From assembly GCF_947507565.1 (NCBI RefSeq), contig NC_089192.1:620001-684000 (forward strand): DNA of 64,000 nt. The letters run 5' to 3'. Position numbers and translations under genes: made by a program. The notes below the pieces were generated by a model. The model saw only the letters and a list, made by a program, of their open reading frames with translations, ran no database searches and was not told the origin of the DNA. Position 1 is the stretch's first letter; each line of letters begins with the position of its first letter. Shown one piece after another: positions 1-10,126 of the stretch. Source of the stretch: Oscarella lobularis (lineage: Eukaryota > Porifera > Homoscleromorpha > Homosclerophorida > Oscarellidae).

Positions 1-168
1 GAAACGACGAATAATGTATTTAACGTATTGATCCAATACTTTTTTATACATTCTTCACTGCAGTACAACGTATCACCTCGACACAATTTCTTACAAGTCG
101 GATTCAAGCAGATTCGACTCGACGAAGACGACGACGTCGATTTAGATTTCTACGAGAAAAAATTCTAG
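1..168 (+). CDS. 3' end of an unidentified gene (partial)
   Basis: A pyrimidine-rich splice acceptor ends at base 63. The open frame after it runs from 64 to the TAG at 166-168 and encodes about 34 residues with an acidic patch (LDEDDDVDLDFYEKKF) at the very C-terminus. A possible preceding exon (1-14) would end at a GTATTT donor, giving a 49-base intron like others here. I do not recognise the family; the rest lies left of the window. It converges tail-to-tail with the PHD gene on the other strand. Confidence 0.4.
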   Translation, partial: ETTNNVFNVLIQYFFIHSSLQYNVSPRHNFLQVGFKQIRLDEDDDVDLDFYEKKF

Positions 169-207
169 AATGATGTCCCTCCCGTACGTAAAATTTTAAT
201 TAAAAAA

Positions 208-1595
208 TCAGACTTTTTCTTGCGAGACTTCTTCCTCTCCGTCCTGAGGCTGTGGTCGCCATGGCACCCACTCGTCGTCTTCTTCGTAGTCGGCGAGAGT
301 CAATCGACGCCCGCCGATGCGCGTGCGCGTCAGCGCCTTCTGGTTTCTCATCTCCGATTGAACGGTTTCGAGAACGGGAGCGTCGCGTCGACGGAGCTCG
401 TGTTTTCCGCTGCGTTTTTCGAGTTCGCGTTTTTTCGACTGCATTGCCTTTTCGCGCAACAGTTTCCGATCTTTTGCTTTTCCTATAGAAGACACTAGGC
501 TAGTTGAATTCTTAATTTCTATTTATTATTGGTGTTACTTTGGCACTTTGGACATACGTATTCCTCGTCGTTCATATCCATTTCTTGGCCCCGTTCGACC
601 GATATTCCCACGCAGTCGCCATGGTACCACTCTTGGCATCGATCACAGCAAATCATAAATCTAGAGAAACCCCATATAAAAGATATGTATCTGGGGTCCC
701 AATGCAGCTAACTCATCCCCTGTTATAAACCGTACCTATTCTGATGAGGCTTTCTACATATACAATAGAGACTGTTGTCTTCCTCTTCTTCCTCTTCATC
801 GTCGTCTTCCTCCTCCTCCTCTTCATCGTCGTCCTTTCCCTTTTCTGATTCTTTATCACTTTTCCCCTTATCTTTATCATCCTCATGTTCTTCTTCTTCT
901 CTCTTTGTTTTCTCAACAACTTTGTCGTCATTCTCAGCCTTATCTTCCCCGTCAATATCTATATCCTCCTCTTTATTCTCGGTCTCTTCCTTTCGATTCT
1001 TTTCCTCTTTCCTTGTCTTCGTTGGGCGCGTCGAACTTCGTAGAACTCGTTTCGCCTCCGTCACTTTGGACTCGTCTTTCGCCAATTTCTTCTCCGCGTC
1101 GCAATAATCGTGCTCAAGAGCCAATAATCCTTTATCCGCTGTGCTGGACACGAATTTTTTCTTATCTGCACTTTTCTCCATTTTCAATTTCAACTCGTTC
1201 ACCGTAAATCGATCTTCCGGCGAAACGTAGACGTCGTCGTCTCCCGCTGTGACGTCAGGACCCCCACTATTATCCAAAATCCACGAGGGATCAATGATTG
1301 CGGCGTCGCTCGCTTTGGAAGTCTCGCTTTCTTCTGAAACTTCGGGATTTTCCGTTTTCGTCTTCTCGGAAGCCAAATCTTTCTGGAGCGCTTCGGCGAG
1401 ATCTCGTATTTGATCCTGCGTCAATTTGCTGACCATTTCTTCGGCCATGACCGACGCTTCGTCTTCGATTTGATCGCTGCTCATTCGCGTGTTGTCGTCC
1501 GAAGCTGGAGTCGGCGTCGGACGTCGAGGAGGCGTTCGGTTCCCCGAAGGAGACCTCGCGTGACACATATCCGGTTCCTTGTCCTTGTCGGTCAT
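208..1595 (-). CDS. PHD-finger protein, acidic, probably chromatin-associated
   Basis: Three exons: 1595-736, 660-539 and 494-208, joined by introns of 75 and 44 bases with GT..AG ends and matching phases, giving about 422 residues. The N-terminal two thirds is low-complexity: proline/serine-rich, then a run of Glu/Asp/Lys. The PHD finger spans the first intron: SLYCICRKPHQNR joins FMICCDRCQEWYHGDC, and it ends with EEYVCPKC, so the Cys4-His-Cys3 zinc ligands are present. The FMICCDRC..W(Y)HGDCVGI signature is typical of the DIDO1/PHF3/CXXC1 type of PHD finger, which reads histone H3 tails. The third exon encodes a basic helix-prone stretch and an acidic tail. No TFIIS or SPOC domain is present, so it is not a full DIDO1/PHF3. 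If the second intron were retained, the protein would end just after the PHD finger. Confidence 0.75.
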
Positions 1596-1752
1596 TTTCC
1601 CTAGTAGGCGAGTTAGCGCGAGCGCGGGGAAGCGATCGATTTAGGTCGAGAAGGTGGAGAAATCGTCGGGGAGGATCACGATACACAAACGCATGCGCTC
1701 GAAGTGTAAATAGATCAATGCGGAGATTTCTTGGAAGAGCACGCTAACGGAG
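1596..1752. promoter_or_regulatory. Bidirectional promoter between the PHD gene and HDDC2
   Basis: Only 157 bases separate the start codons of two divergently transcribed genes, so the two genes must share promoter sequence. No TATA box is obvious. Confidence 0.5.
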
Positions 1753-2467
1753 ATGGAGTTGGACGAGAATCTTCTGCGTTTCATGTTCCTCTGCGGCGAT
1801 TTGAAGGTAGTCACCAACGCGATTCAATTAAAAACAAATTCTTGCTTCAGAAAGTGAAAAGAAAAGGCTGGGTCGAGCGTGGAATTCCCAATGTGGAAAG
1901 CGTGGCAGATCACTCGCACCGAATGGCAATATTTGCCCTTCTCCTCGGTACCAAGACCAAAGCAAATAGAAATCGGTAAAAAATAAATAAAAAACGTAAT
2001 ATTTTAATTTAAAAAATATTTTTTCAGTTGCATCATGATGGCTCTTGTTCATGATTTGGCCGAGTGTTTGGTGGGAGATATCACTCCGTCTGATGGCGTG
2101 AGCAAGGAGGAGAAGCACTCGCGAGAGAAGAGTGCTATGAGACACATAACAGATATGGTGCCGTGCAAGGAAATGAGAGATGAAATTATGGATCTTTGGG
2201 AAGAGTATGAGAGTGGAGTTAGCTTGGAAGCACAACTTGTAAAAGATATTGATAAATTTGAGATGATTGCCCAAGCTTATCAGTATGAAAGAGGTAACAA
2301 CAACGCTCTCAACGTTTTTATTGAATAGAAATTATTTTGGATTTGCAGAGTCGGGCGTTCGCGGTAAATTGCAAGATTTTTTTGATTCCACCGAGGACAA
2401 ATTTAGAACTGACTCTATCAGAAAGTGGTCGACATCACTAAGAAACATAAGGGATAAAAACGATTGA
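1753..2467 (+). CDS. HDDC2: HD domain-containing protein 2 (5'-deoxynucleotidase family)
   Basis: Four exons (1753-1806, 1851-1975, 2028-2293, 2349-2467) join in frame to 187 residues, close to the roughly 200 of vertebrate HDDC2. The HD metal-binding residues are visible: the His of VADHSHRMAI, the His-Asp of LVHDLAE, and the downstream acidic residues in GDITPSDGVSKEEKHSRE, a run highly characteristic of HDDC2/YfbR. The C-terminal GKLQDFFDST..KF block is also conserved. The family hydrolyses deoxyribonucleoside 5'-monophosphates in a metal-dependent way; that activity is inferred. The start was chosen because it gives a short exon in frame with MELDENLLRFM, matching the conserved LLRF..G.LK opening of the family. 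Confidence 0.93.
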
Positions 2468-3222
2468 ATAATTAGTGTATTGTATCCGCAATGCGTGCGC
2501 ATTGTGGCGGGCTGAATAAGGGCGGGACACAGCGAGACACCTACGTAATGCGAAATGGCATCATGCCAACTCATCGTGCCAGATCTAATGCGGAACAAGG
2601 AAGCGAATTGAGCGCGCCAAACACTTTCTCATCCTCCAGCGAGTAACATCCGTCTCGCCGTCTCCTAGAACAACCTTTTATCTATATTCGAAGTCTAGTA
2701 CGAGTGAAGCCGACGAACTGCTCCCTCCTCCCCCGCAGGCGTAACGATTCGGCGCTTTGGACCTAATTACGTCACGCGCCAAGTCCAACGCAGAGGGTGC
2801 CACTACTAGCGACCGCGCGAAACCGCTCCAACTGACGCTGACCTATTGTTACTGGATTCGTTCCGTCATCGACAGGTACGACGACTTTTCCCAGCGTCAT
2901 CTAGCTACGTCTATGCGCTCGAGAGAGGCAGTTTCTCCGACCGCGCGCTTTTTTCCGCCTTTCGCGGTAGTATTTTCGCGCGCTTCTCTTCGCCTTCTAC
3001 ATCGTTACGCACACTAGTATGCTTCTCGCGCGTTTTTGACTTTCCAGCGCCGAAACGGGCGGTTTCGTTGGGAGAAATCGCGCCACGTGTTTGTTTCTAC
3101 TATGAGGGAGAGCACGCCCCTCGCGGAACACAACACAGACCAGGCCGCCCTCGCCCTTTCCTTTCCGTTTTTCTGCGTCACTGTAACCTAACCTACCGCA
3201 TTGCGTTGTTTCAGATTGCGCC
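2468..3222. other. Intergenic region and probable 5' UTR of the adaptor gene
   Basis: No coding region is supported here. A donor-like CGACAG/GTACGA near 2874 and an acceptor TTGTTTCAG ending at 3214, just before the next start codon, suggest a 5' UTR intron of about 340 bases for the downstream adaptor gene. Confidence 0.35.
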
Positions 3223-5234
3223 ATGAACAAGCGAAAGGAAAATCTAATTCAAGATACACACGCCATTCGTCAAGGACCGCTCAAGCGAATCAAGGTGAGA
3301 TCTCGCTACTTCTATAGCCAATTGTGGCGGCGGCGTACGAAAAAAAATGGCATCGTGCCCATCGCGACCACGTGCGCGTCCAAAGCGTCGCGATAGTGCA
3401 GCGCGAATTCTCGCACCACCACCCTCTAAAGAGACCCAAAAGAGCGTAGCATTACGTAATCTATATGAACCCGTGTGAAACGAACCGCTTCGTTCATGCG
3501 TTGTACACGTGAACCCGGCTTCTTGCCTTTTTTCCGCCGTTGAAAATTCAGTCACGAGGAGCGCGAGTGTCCCTCTGATCGAAATCGCACTTTAAAAAAG
3601 GGGCCGCTACCCAGATTGGGCCATCTCCCCCACAACGCTTCCCTTTCGGCGCGATTCTGGACGCGTGCCCAAGGCAATTCGAGTCTGTGCTAACACATTC
3701 CAGGCGTGTTTAGGATCCCGCGCATTTTTCATACACGAAAACGTAAACTACGCCGCCTTACCGGGTTTTTTTTTCTTAGAGCACGATCAATGCGACGCGA
3801 TACGTCGCCCTTTTTAAGCCTTCCGATCGCGGCGAGGCGCGAATCGAGTTCTACGACGAAAAGAACGTCGCGAAAGCGCGCAAAGTCTATCTCCTGATCG
3901 ACGTAGTAAGCGTCAGCGGCAAAACGGACGCGTCGAAGCGACACGAGCACGCGTTCGTCATCCATGTTCGCAACGAAGTAATCGTGCTTGCGTGCGCTAG
4001 CAGAGAGGAGAAAATGGGCTGGTTATTGGACATCGCGACTCTTCCGCCGCGCGGCGTCGACGGTCGTCAAGCGCCCGACTTCGATTTCATTCACGCGTGG
4101 CGCGTCACGATTCTGCCCGAAGGACTTTACGGAATCTTTCACTTTCAACGCTGCGAATTCATCTTTATTCTCAATGAATTCACCATTGAGCTCGTCGATC
4201 CGGACGATCACGAGATGCGATGGACGTGGCGTCTCGGTTGCGTACGTAATTGTGGTTTCGACGGTAACAATTTTCTTTTCGAACCGGGAAGAAGCTCGTT
4301 TTCTGGCCACGGAACAATGTGGCTTAGGATGGCGTCCAAAGAGGTTGCCAAGGAAGTTCATCAAATCATACTAATGTAAGATTTATCTGCGAATAAAAAA
4401 CGTCGTTATTATTGATTACTTTTCATTAGACAAATGTCGAGAGATCGGCTACCTTCTCCAGAGACCGAAGACAATCTGCAGCATCTTCAAAAGATTCAAA
4501 AAGAACGTCTCTTCCACATAGAAGCGCGTTATGGGCCACACAGATCAAGAGGATTATCGGCACCGGGTCCCCTCATGCCATCTGGGCATCCGGTCGATCA
4601 AAAGCGGTATCATAGAAGTCGTAGCCAGTGCATTCGAAGTAAAAGAGACGATTCCCTGGCTCCGTCGAGTGCGTCACTTAAACCCGGCCGACAGTATAGG
4701 CCTCAGATGTCCGTCCCGGCTCCCGTTCCGTCCGGCAACAGGGACGACACGTTTCAACGCTATAATTCAGATCCGGGTCGTCCACTGCAATCTGCTGAAG
4801 AGAATCTTCAATTTACGCCCTCCCCTCCAACCGAACCTCCGCCTGAAGACATTGAGGAATACGAGGAGATGACGATGGAGGAGGAAGGGCCGCGTCACTG
4901 TCATCATCAGCGCAGTGATTCCGGGTTCGTCGCCACCCCAGGCCCGTCATCGAGCTCCTACGTAGATATGACCCCGGTGAACCCGAGTCTCCTTCAATCT
5001 CTTGAACGAATGTCTTTGGAGATGGATCCTAAGCGCGGCGTCGTGAACGAGAGGGGTTTCTCTCCGGATCGGATGCCTGTTGTCAAGGCGGCAACTCGCG
5101 GACAACGAGGATTTGCTGACTATGAGCTGATGCAGCCGCGACGACTCAATAGCAGAGATGCTTACGAGGATATGACTCTTGGTCAGGGAATTTCAACACC
5201 AATCTATGAAAATCATCAGATTAAAACCCAGTGA
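3223..5234 (+). CDS. PH-PTB docking adaptor with YxxM motifs (IRS/DOK-like)
   Basis: Exons 3223-3294, 3780-4375 and 4430-5234 give 490 residues. Residues about 20-120 look like a PH domain and 125-222 like an IRS-type PTB domain. The PTB core RNCGFDGNNFLFEPGRS..G.GTMW is nearer to insulin receptor substrates than to DOK proteins. The tail is disordered and carries four tyrosines in YxxM context, the p85/PI3K SH2-binding motif: YEEM 367, YVDM 400, YELM 454 and YEDM 468. YENH at 482 fits the pYxN Grb2 motif. The protein probably docks on an activated receptor tyrosine kinase and recruits PI3K and Grb2. It is much shorter than vertebrate IRS (over 1,200 residues) and in the DOK size range. The function is inferred from domains and motifs. 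Confidence 0.8.
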
Positions 5235-6313
5235 ATATTTTTGGCTTGTGTGATTGAGTAAGATTGTGGGCTGGCTGGCTGATTGGATTTCACTTCAGTG
5301 CAAAATTTCCGAAAAAAAAGCGAGATTTGACTCATTGTACATTTTTTTGTTTTGCATGTCTTACTAATAAGTGCTATGCCCATAATATAAGGAATACAGA
5401 AGAAACGTAAAAAAGATTTTTTATGCTCTCCGAGCCTTTCTCGGCGCGAGGACCCAGACAGCGCTAATGCATGTTATGTACTCGCGGTTGGCATCCTCCC
5501 AAGCTAAACAAGATTTACCATATGGTTGCTTTTGAAAATAAGGGCGGGGCGGCGGTCTAAAAAATCAACCACCCGATTGGATTCGATTCCACCGTAAGGG
5601 AACACAAATACGCGAGTGCACGAGGCGGATTCATTCCAGAGGAGACACACCCAGAAAAACAGGGATTCCTATCCTAAGTGTCTCACCATCGCTTCCTCTT
5701 TCAATACCCCCCCAACCTAAACCGAGTCTATAACAACTAAATGGCCTGTTTGGGATGTCTAGTGCGTTTGACGGGAAACAAGCGCAAACCCCACCCCAGA
5801 TGACCTTTGGACCTCCCGCCTCAGTTGAATTACAATGATCTCTCACGATGATCATTAGCAAAGCTGACTGACGTCAATGAAAATCCCAAGGGAAACCTCC
5901 TCCACATAGCGAAAGGATAACAGTATCAGGGCGGCGTTTCTGTTCTTCTACTCCTCCTCGTCGAACTTTACGGAGCACACTGATGTGTCGATGGCTCCGC
6001 CGCGATAAGAACCGCGTTTCTTTTTCGTCTTTTCGTGACGAAATGATTTGCCTGCGCGTTGAGGGCATGGGATAGGTTTGCAATGAAGTCGATGGGCATA
6101 TTTATATTTACCTTTGGTCGTCTTCAAATCGTTATATGCCTTCTCGCCCCAACTTCCTCTCGAGCCTGCCTAGAGTCACAAAGCATTGAGTCTTCTATAG
6201 AGATATGATTTTTTTTCCTTGTAGTACAGTACTTTGGCGTGAAACGAATTATTGGCGAATTTTTCATTGATTTCGATGTCTTCGCCTTTTACTCGTCGAA
6301 ACGGCTCAGTCGA
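5235..6313. other. Intergenic, tail-to-tail
   Basis: This lies between two convergent stop codons and should contain the 3' UTRs of the adaptor (+) and the LisH gene (-). Short open frames here have no recognisable domain or exon structure, and I see no gene. Confidence 0.5.
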
Positions 6314-6826
6314 CTAAGAATCGATATAGAAGTGATGTGGTGGTGGTGCTACGTCGATTTTCCACACCTCCTTTCGACGTTTCTTTTTCTTCTTCTTTGT
6401 TGACTCCTCTTCGGCGGTTTCCTCTTCATTTTCTACCGCGGACTGTTCTAGTTTTCGTTTTCGATCCTTTTCTGAACTGTCTGATGCCATTTTCTCCTTC
6501 TGTGCGTCTGTTTCGCTTTCTTCTTTTGCCTCTTGCGATTTCGATTGCTCTCTAGTAGGGTTTTTTCCCCGCGGATCCATATCGTTTTCGGTGTTCTAAC
6601 CTCTCGTATGCTTCGTAGAAGTCTTTTAGCGTTGCTTCGTGCTTTCCAGATTCGATTTCTACCTTCTAGAACGACAAAACACGTCGGTTTCCTCAAAAGA
6701 GGCCCCCTCCAACGGTGCACTCACAAACTCCTTGCACAGCGCCTTGGAAGCTTTCTTAAAGCCATTCTCGCGCAAGAAAGCAAGAACGTACGGCAATAGT
6801 TCGACCGAAATAGCAGAATCCTCCAT
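6314..6826 (-). CDS. Small LisH-domain protein with lysine-rich tail
   Basis: Exons 6826-6725, 6665-6601 and 6551-6314 join in phase (introns 59 and 49 bases) to 134 residues. Residues 9-33 (ELLPYVLAFLRENGFKKASKAL) are a LisH dimerisation motif, like that opening Nopp140/NOLC1, followed by a helical segment LKDFYEAYE. The rest is charged and ends in a KKKKKKRRKEVWKIDV stretch that looks like a nucleolar or nuclear localisation signal. It may be a short nucleolar LisH protein. It lacks the serine-rich repeats of NOLC1, so I do not assign that name. An unspliced reading hits a stop soon after the LisH motif, which supports the two introns. Confidence 0.65.
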
Positions 6827-7250
6827 AAATCATCGAGTGACCCGGACAGCACGTGTCAATTTTATAAAATTTTAATTAATTAAAAGTTAGGTGTACCTCT
6901 GGTTTTCCTGGCCTTCTTTTAGGACCACGCTAATAAGACTGTCACTATGGAAGCTCATCCTCACATTGTAGGATCGTCTAGGTGAAGAAGAGGGAGAGAA
7001 ACGAGCGAGTATTGCGACGAGATGTCGTCCTCGCCGCTCATTCACGCCTTGACATGGATTAATTAATTATATAGAGAAGGTACGTACAGAGATAGTTTTG
7101 CAGACTCTAAGATAATTTTTAGGAGGAAAATTTGCCGGATTCAGGAGAACAAACTTAGTTCAGGGATTTTTTGGAGCATGAGTGCAGATACGACTTTTCT
7201 TACTTTCAATAAAGTTTTATTGAATCTCTACCCATATCGTCTATGCCGCG
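6827..7250. other. Intergenic between LisH gene and EFHC1
   Basis: This contains the LisH gene 5' flank and the EFHC1 3' end. A minus-strand AATAAA (bases 7221-7216) lies about 30 bases beyond the EFHC1 stop and is a plausible poly(A) signal. No gene is seen. Confidence 0.4.
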
Positions 7251-9420
7251 TCAGTCCAAAGGTTTTTCCTCTTTTCCGCTGTGCTTCATTCTCAGTGATC
7301 CAATAGTTCCCTCAGGAACGACCTCCGAATTTTCCTCCATCCATTTTAGCACGTATTCATCAGCATCAGTGATTACAAACTTGTGCTTGAATATTTCGAT
7401 CTTTGAACCAATTGCCATATCAGCCGGCGTATAGAACTCTTCGCCATGACTTCCCGGCTTTGGCACACGAGTTCTCTCCAAGAATTTTCCACCCAAGATG
7501 CCAGCATTCCTAAAGAGAAATCAGTAGTTCTCACCTCGAATCCATAAAGCACCGTTTTACCTCTGTGGTGGTTCATATATTTGCATCATTTCATCCGCAA
7601 GCCTATACGAAATAATGAATTTTCGATTTGCATCCTCAGGCCGAGATGAATCCTAAAAAAGGACCTGCTAACATTCTACAATTCTCAGGCTTTTCAATTT
7701 GTACCATAACAGCAGAAAATCGAAGAATTTTTCCATCGTTCTCGAGAATTTTGATGAAGTCTTTCTTCGGCGGTTGTGGTATGAGACTGAGGCAATTCTG
7801 CAGAGAATCATCCGGTGATCCAAACCCATTGTAGGGAGGAAACGTTCGACTTGTTGCGCTAGCTCGAGCTTTGGGAGTGGACACGTCAATGGGATCCATC
7901 TCCTTCACGCCAAACATCTTGAAATAATAGTGGCGTGTAAACTCATCGCAATCGTAACTGGAAAAAAAACGAAAGTAGAACCAATATGACTTCAGTAGGA
8001 GTACTCTTACATGAGGAATTTTCTCCCGTTGATGAATAGTGTTTTCCCCATTGAAAAATCGGCTGGTGAAAACCATTCTTGCACCTCGTGTTCCGTCAGT
8101 TCGAGAACGCAAGCAGGAAACGACTCTGACAATACATGAGACGTCTCAGTTTATTCGTATGACGACGAGAAAACGCCGAAACCTTTCACGTTGTATCTGT
8201 TCTTAGGAAGCTTCTGTCTTCTTAGCAGAACAGGAAAGGGATCTCTACCATCATTGGGCTCGTGCACTTCTCTCACTTCAACGGCATCGTCCACCAAGTA
8301 ATAGTGAAGAATCTAGAAGAAACATACAACGTTCTACTAACGTTTACTACCCCAATTATATCTTACACAAGGTCTCATTTCTCCAAACATGGCGTCCCTG
8401 TCATCCCAGAGGCAATAGAAGCGAAGGACCTTGCGATCCAATTGGAGAAACTGTTTCAGCTTATCGAAGCTGTTTGGAGTCTCGTGTTGATAGACGGGCA
8501 GACGGCGAGACTCGGCGTAGGGATCTTTTATGAGCTCTTCGCATTGGTTGAGAAGAATGCCCTCGCTCTCCATAAAATCCTAAAAATATACGCATTTCAA
8601 ATTTGTCTTTCTAGAAAACCCCCTTTTTTTTACTTCTGTAAATTTATTGCATTTGCAAACGTGGAAGACCTTTCCGTAGAACGTGACGTCAATTCCGAGA
8701 TTGAAATCTTTCCAATGCCAAAATTGTCCCAAGTCGTTCTTCGGCAAACGATGTCGTTTGATGAGCTTTCCCTGGGGAATTCCACTATTGGGAACAACTG
8801 GTTCTACAACGCTTATAGAGTCATCCTCGAGATAGTAATAGATCTGGAGAGAACAATAGTATTCGTATTTAAATTTTCATAATTATATATTTTTCCCCAC
8901 TTTGACGGGACGAACTCTGTAGAATTCATCCGGTGACTCGTGCACAGTTTGTTTGAAATAGGCTTCAAACAAGAGAACCTTATGAAAAACGCCAAAAGTT
9001 ATAGATAAAGCCCCAACAGGTCTTAGAGGGTAAACAAGACTACGTCCGCGTACGTAGCGTCACTATAGTATGAAAATAATGTCTCTGTGCGCCGTTACCT
9101 TCTTATCGAAAGCCACATGAGCGGGAACGAAGTCTTGTGGCGGTTCTGGCTGCGCTTGGCCGTACGTGAGGGCCGGATTGATCGGCGCTACTTCCAGTTC
9201 GGCCGGGTTGATCTCGGTGGAAGGCAGCGGCGCGCCGCCGACGCCGCGAACGGGTTTTTTCGGCAGAGCGTAGCCGTTCGTGTACTTGAGCGTCTGATTG
9301 CGATGATATTGCTGTTTCTGAATGGATCGAGTCGTAGAGGTGCGTCAAGAGCGCGTCAATTCGATAGCGTACCGTCGGATCGGTGAACGAATTGCCTGGC
9401 AAAAACGGCAGAGTTGCCAT
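7251..9420 (-). CDS. EFHC1: EFHC1, axonemal DM10-domain protein lacking the EF-hand end
   Basis: A gene of about ten short exons on the minus strand. The N-terminus [12 protein letters not shown], a block ending [12 protein letters not shown], and then three DM10 domains match EFHC1 in order. DM10-1 contains [17 protein letters not shown] and [15 protein letters not shown]10-2 contains [18 protein letters not shown] and [12 protein letters not shown]10-3 contains [13 protein letters not shown], then [14 protein letters not shown] and [19 protein letters not shown]1 is a microtubule inner protein of ciliary doublets. Exons recognised are near 9420-9373, 9318-9100, 8985-8920, 8846-8650, 8580-8385, 8310-8190, 8130-8010, 7960-7712, 7650-7560 and 7509-7251. 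The protein stops about 30 residues after the third DM10, so the C-terminal EF-hand region of the human protein is absent. Confidence 0.9.
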
Positions 9421-9553
9421 GTTGACTCGTCGGCTTGGAAACACCTGTACAACGCCCGGAATAAAACAAGAAGCCCCGTACGCAGAAGCAAGAGACACGG
9501 AATTTTTGATTTATTTTTATTTGGAAAGAGAAATTTTCACTCGTTTACTCGCA

Positions 9554-9987
9554 TCAGTCGAATAGTCCTAAAAACCACCCAATCAAAGTGTACGTCGTCG
9601 AAAGCGAGCGCGCGCGCTTACCAAATCCCATGTCTTCGTCGGATTCCTCCTCTTCCTCTTCTTTCTTCTCCTCTTTCTTCTCTTCGACCTTTTCTTCGGC
9701 CGCGCCGCCCGCCGCGGCTACGGGAGCCGCGGCTCCGACGGCTCCAGCGCCGCTAATCAAACTCGCGATGTCTTGCGATTCGAGCGCTTTCGCGAAGAGT
9801 CCGGGCCAGAATGGTTCGACGGAGACACCGGCCGTCTCGATCAATTTCGTCATTTTGTCCGCCTAGACGCGTGGAATCGCGTTTGGAGAATCGACCGACT
9901 TCGAGGGGGGGAACGCACCGTGATTGGGATTCCGTCGTCGTGCAGGATCAGTGCACTATAGACGCAAGCGAGTTCTGATGCCGACAT
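9554..9987 (-). CDS. RPLP1: 60S acidic ribosomal protein P1
   Basis: Exons 9987-9919, 9862-9622 and 9567-9554 join to 107 residues, the usual P1 length. The N-terminal helical dimerisation domain begins MSASELACVYSALILHDDG. The middle is an alanine/glycine hinge. The acidic C-terminus ends in SDEDMGFGLFD, the conserved P-stalk tail that recruits elongation factors to the ribosome. The last exon encodes only the final GLFD residues, an arrangement common in P-protein genes. Confidence 0.96.
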
Positions 9988-10126
9988 TTGTTCGAATAGA
10001 TGAAAGATTGACGCGCACGCCGACGATTGTCCTGAGCTCCAAGCGAAGAGAGCAATGCACGGTAATAAGAGCGCATGTGCGAGAACAAGATAACCCAAAA
10101 CAGCAATAACTAATAACTTAGCACTA

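Noticed and set aside
775..1107. Serine-rich open frame on the + strand
   Set aside because: It is the antisense shadow of the acidic run in the PHD-finger gene.
5631..6083. Two minus-strand open frames between the adaptor and LisH genes
   Set aside because: No domain, no conserved motif and no splice structure.
6448..6720. 90-codon minus-strand frame overlapping the LisH gene
   Set aside because: The spliced reading with LisH motif and two consensus introns explains the region better.
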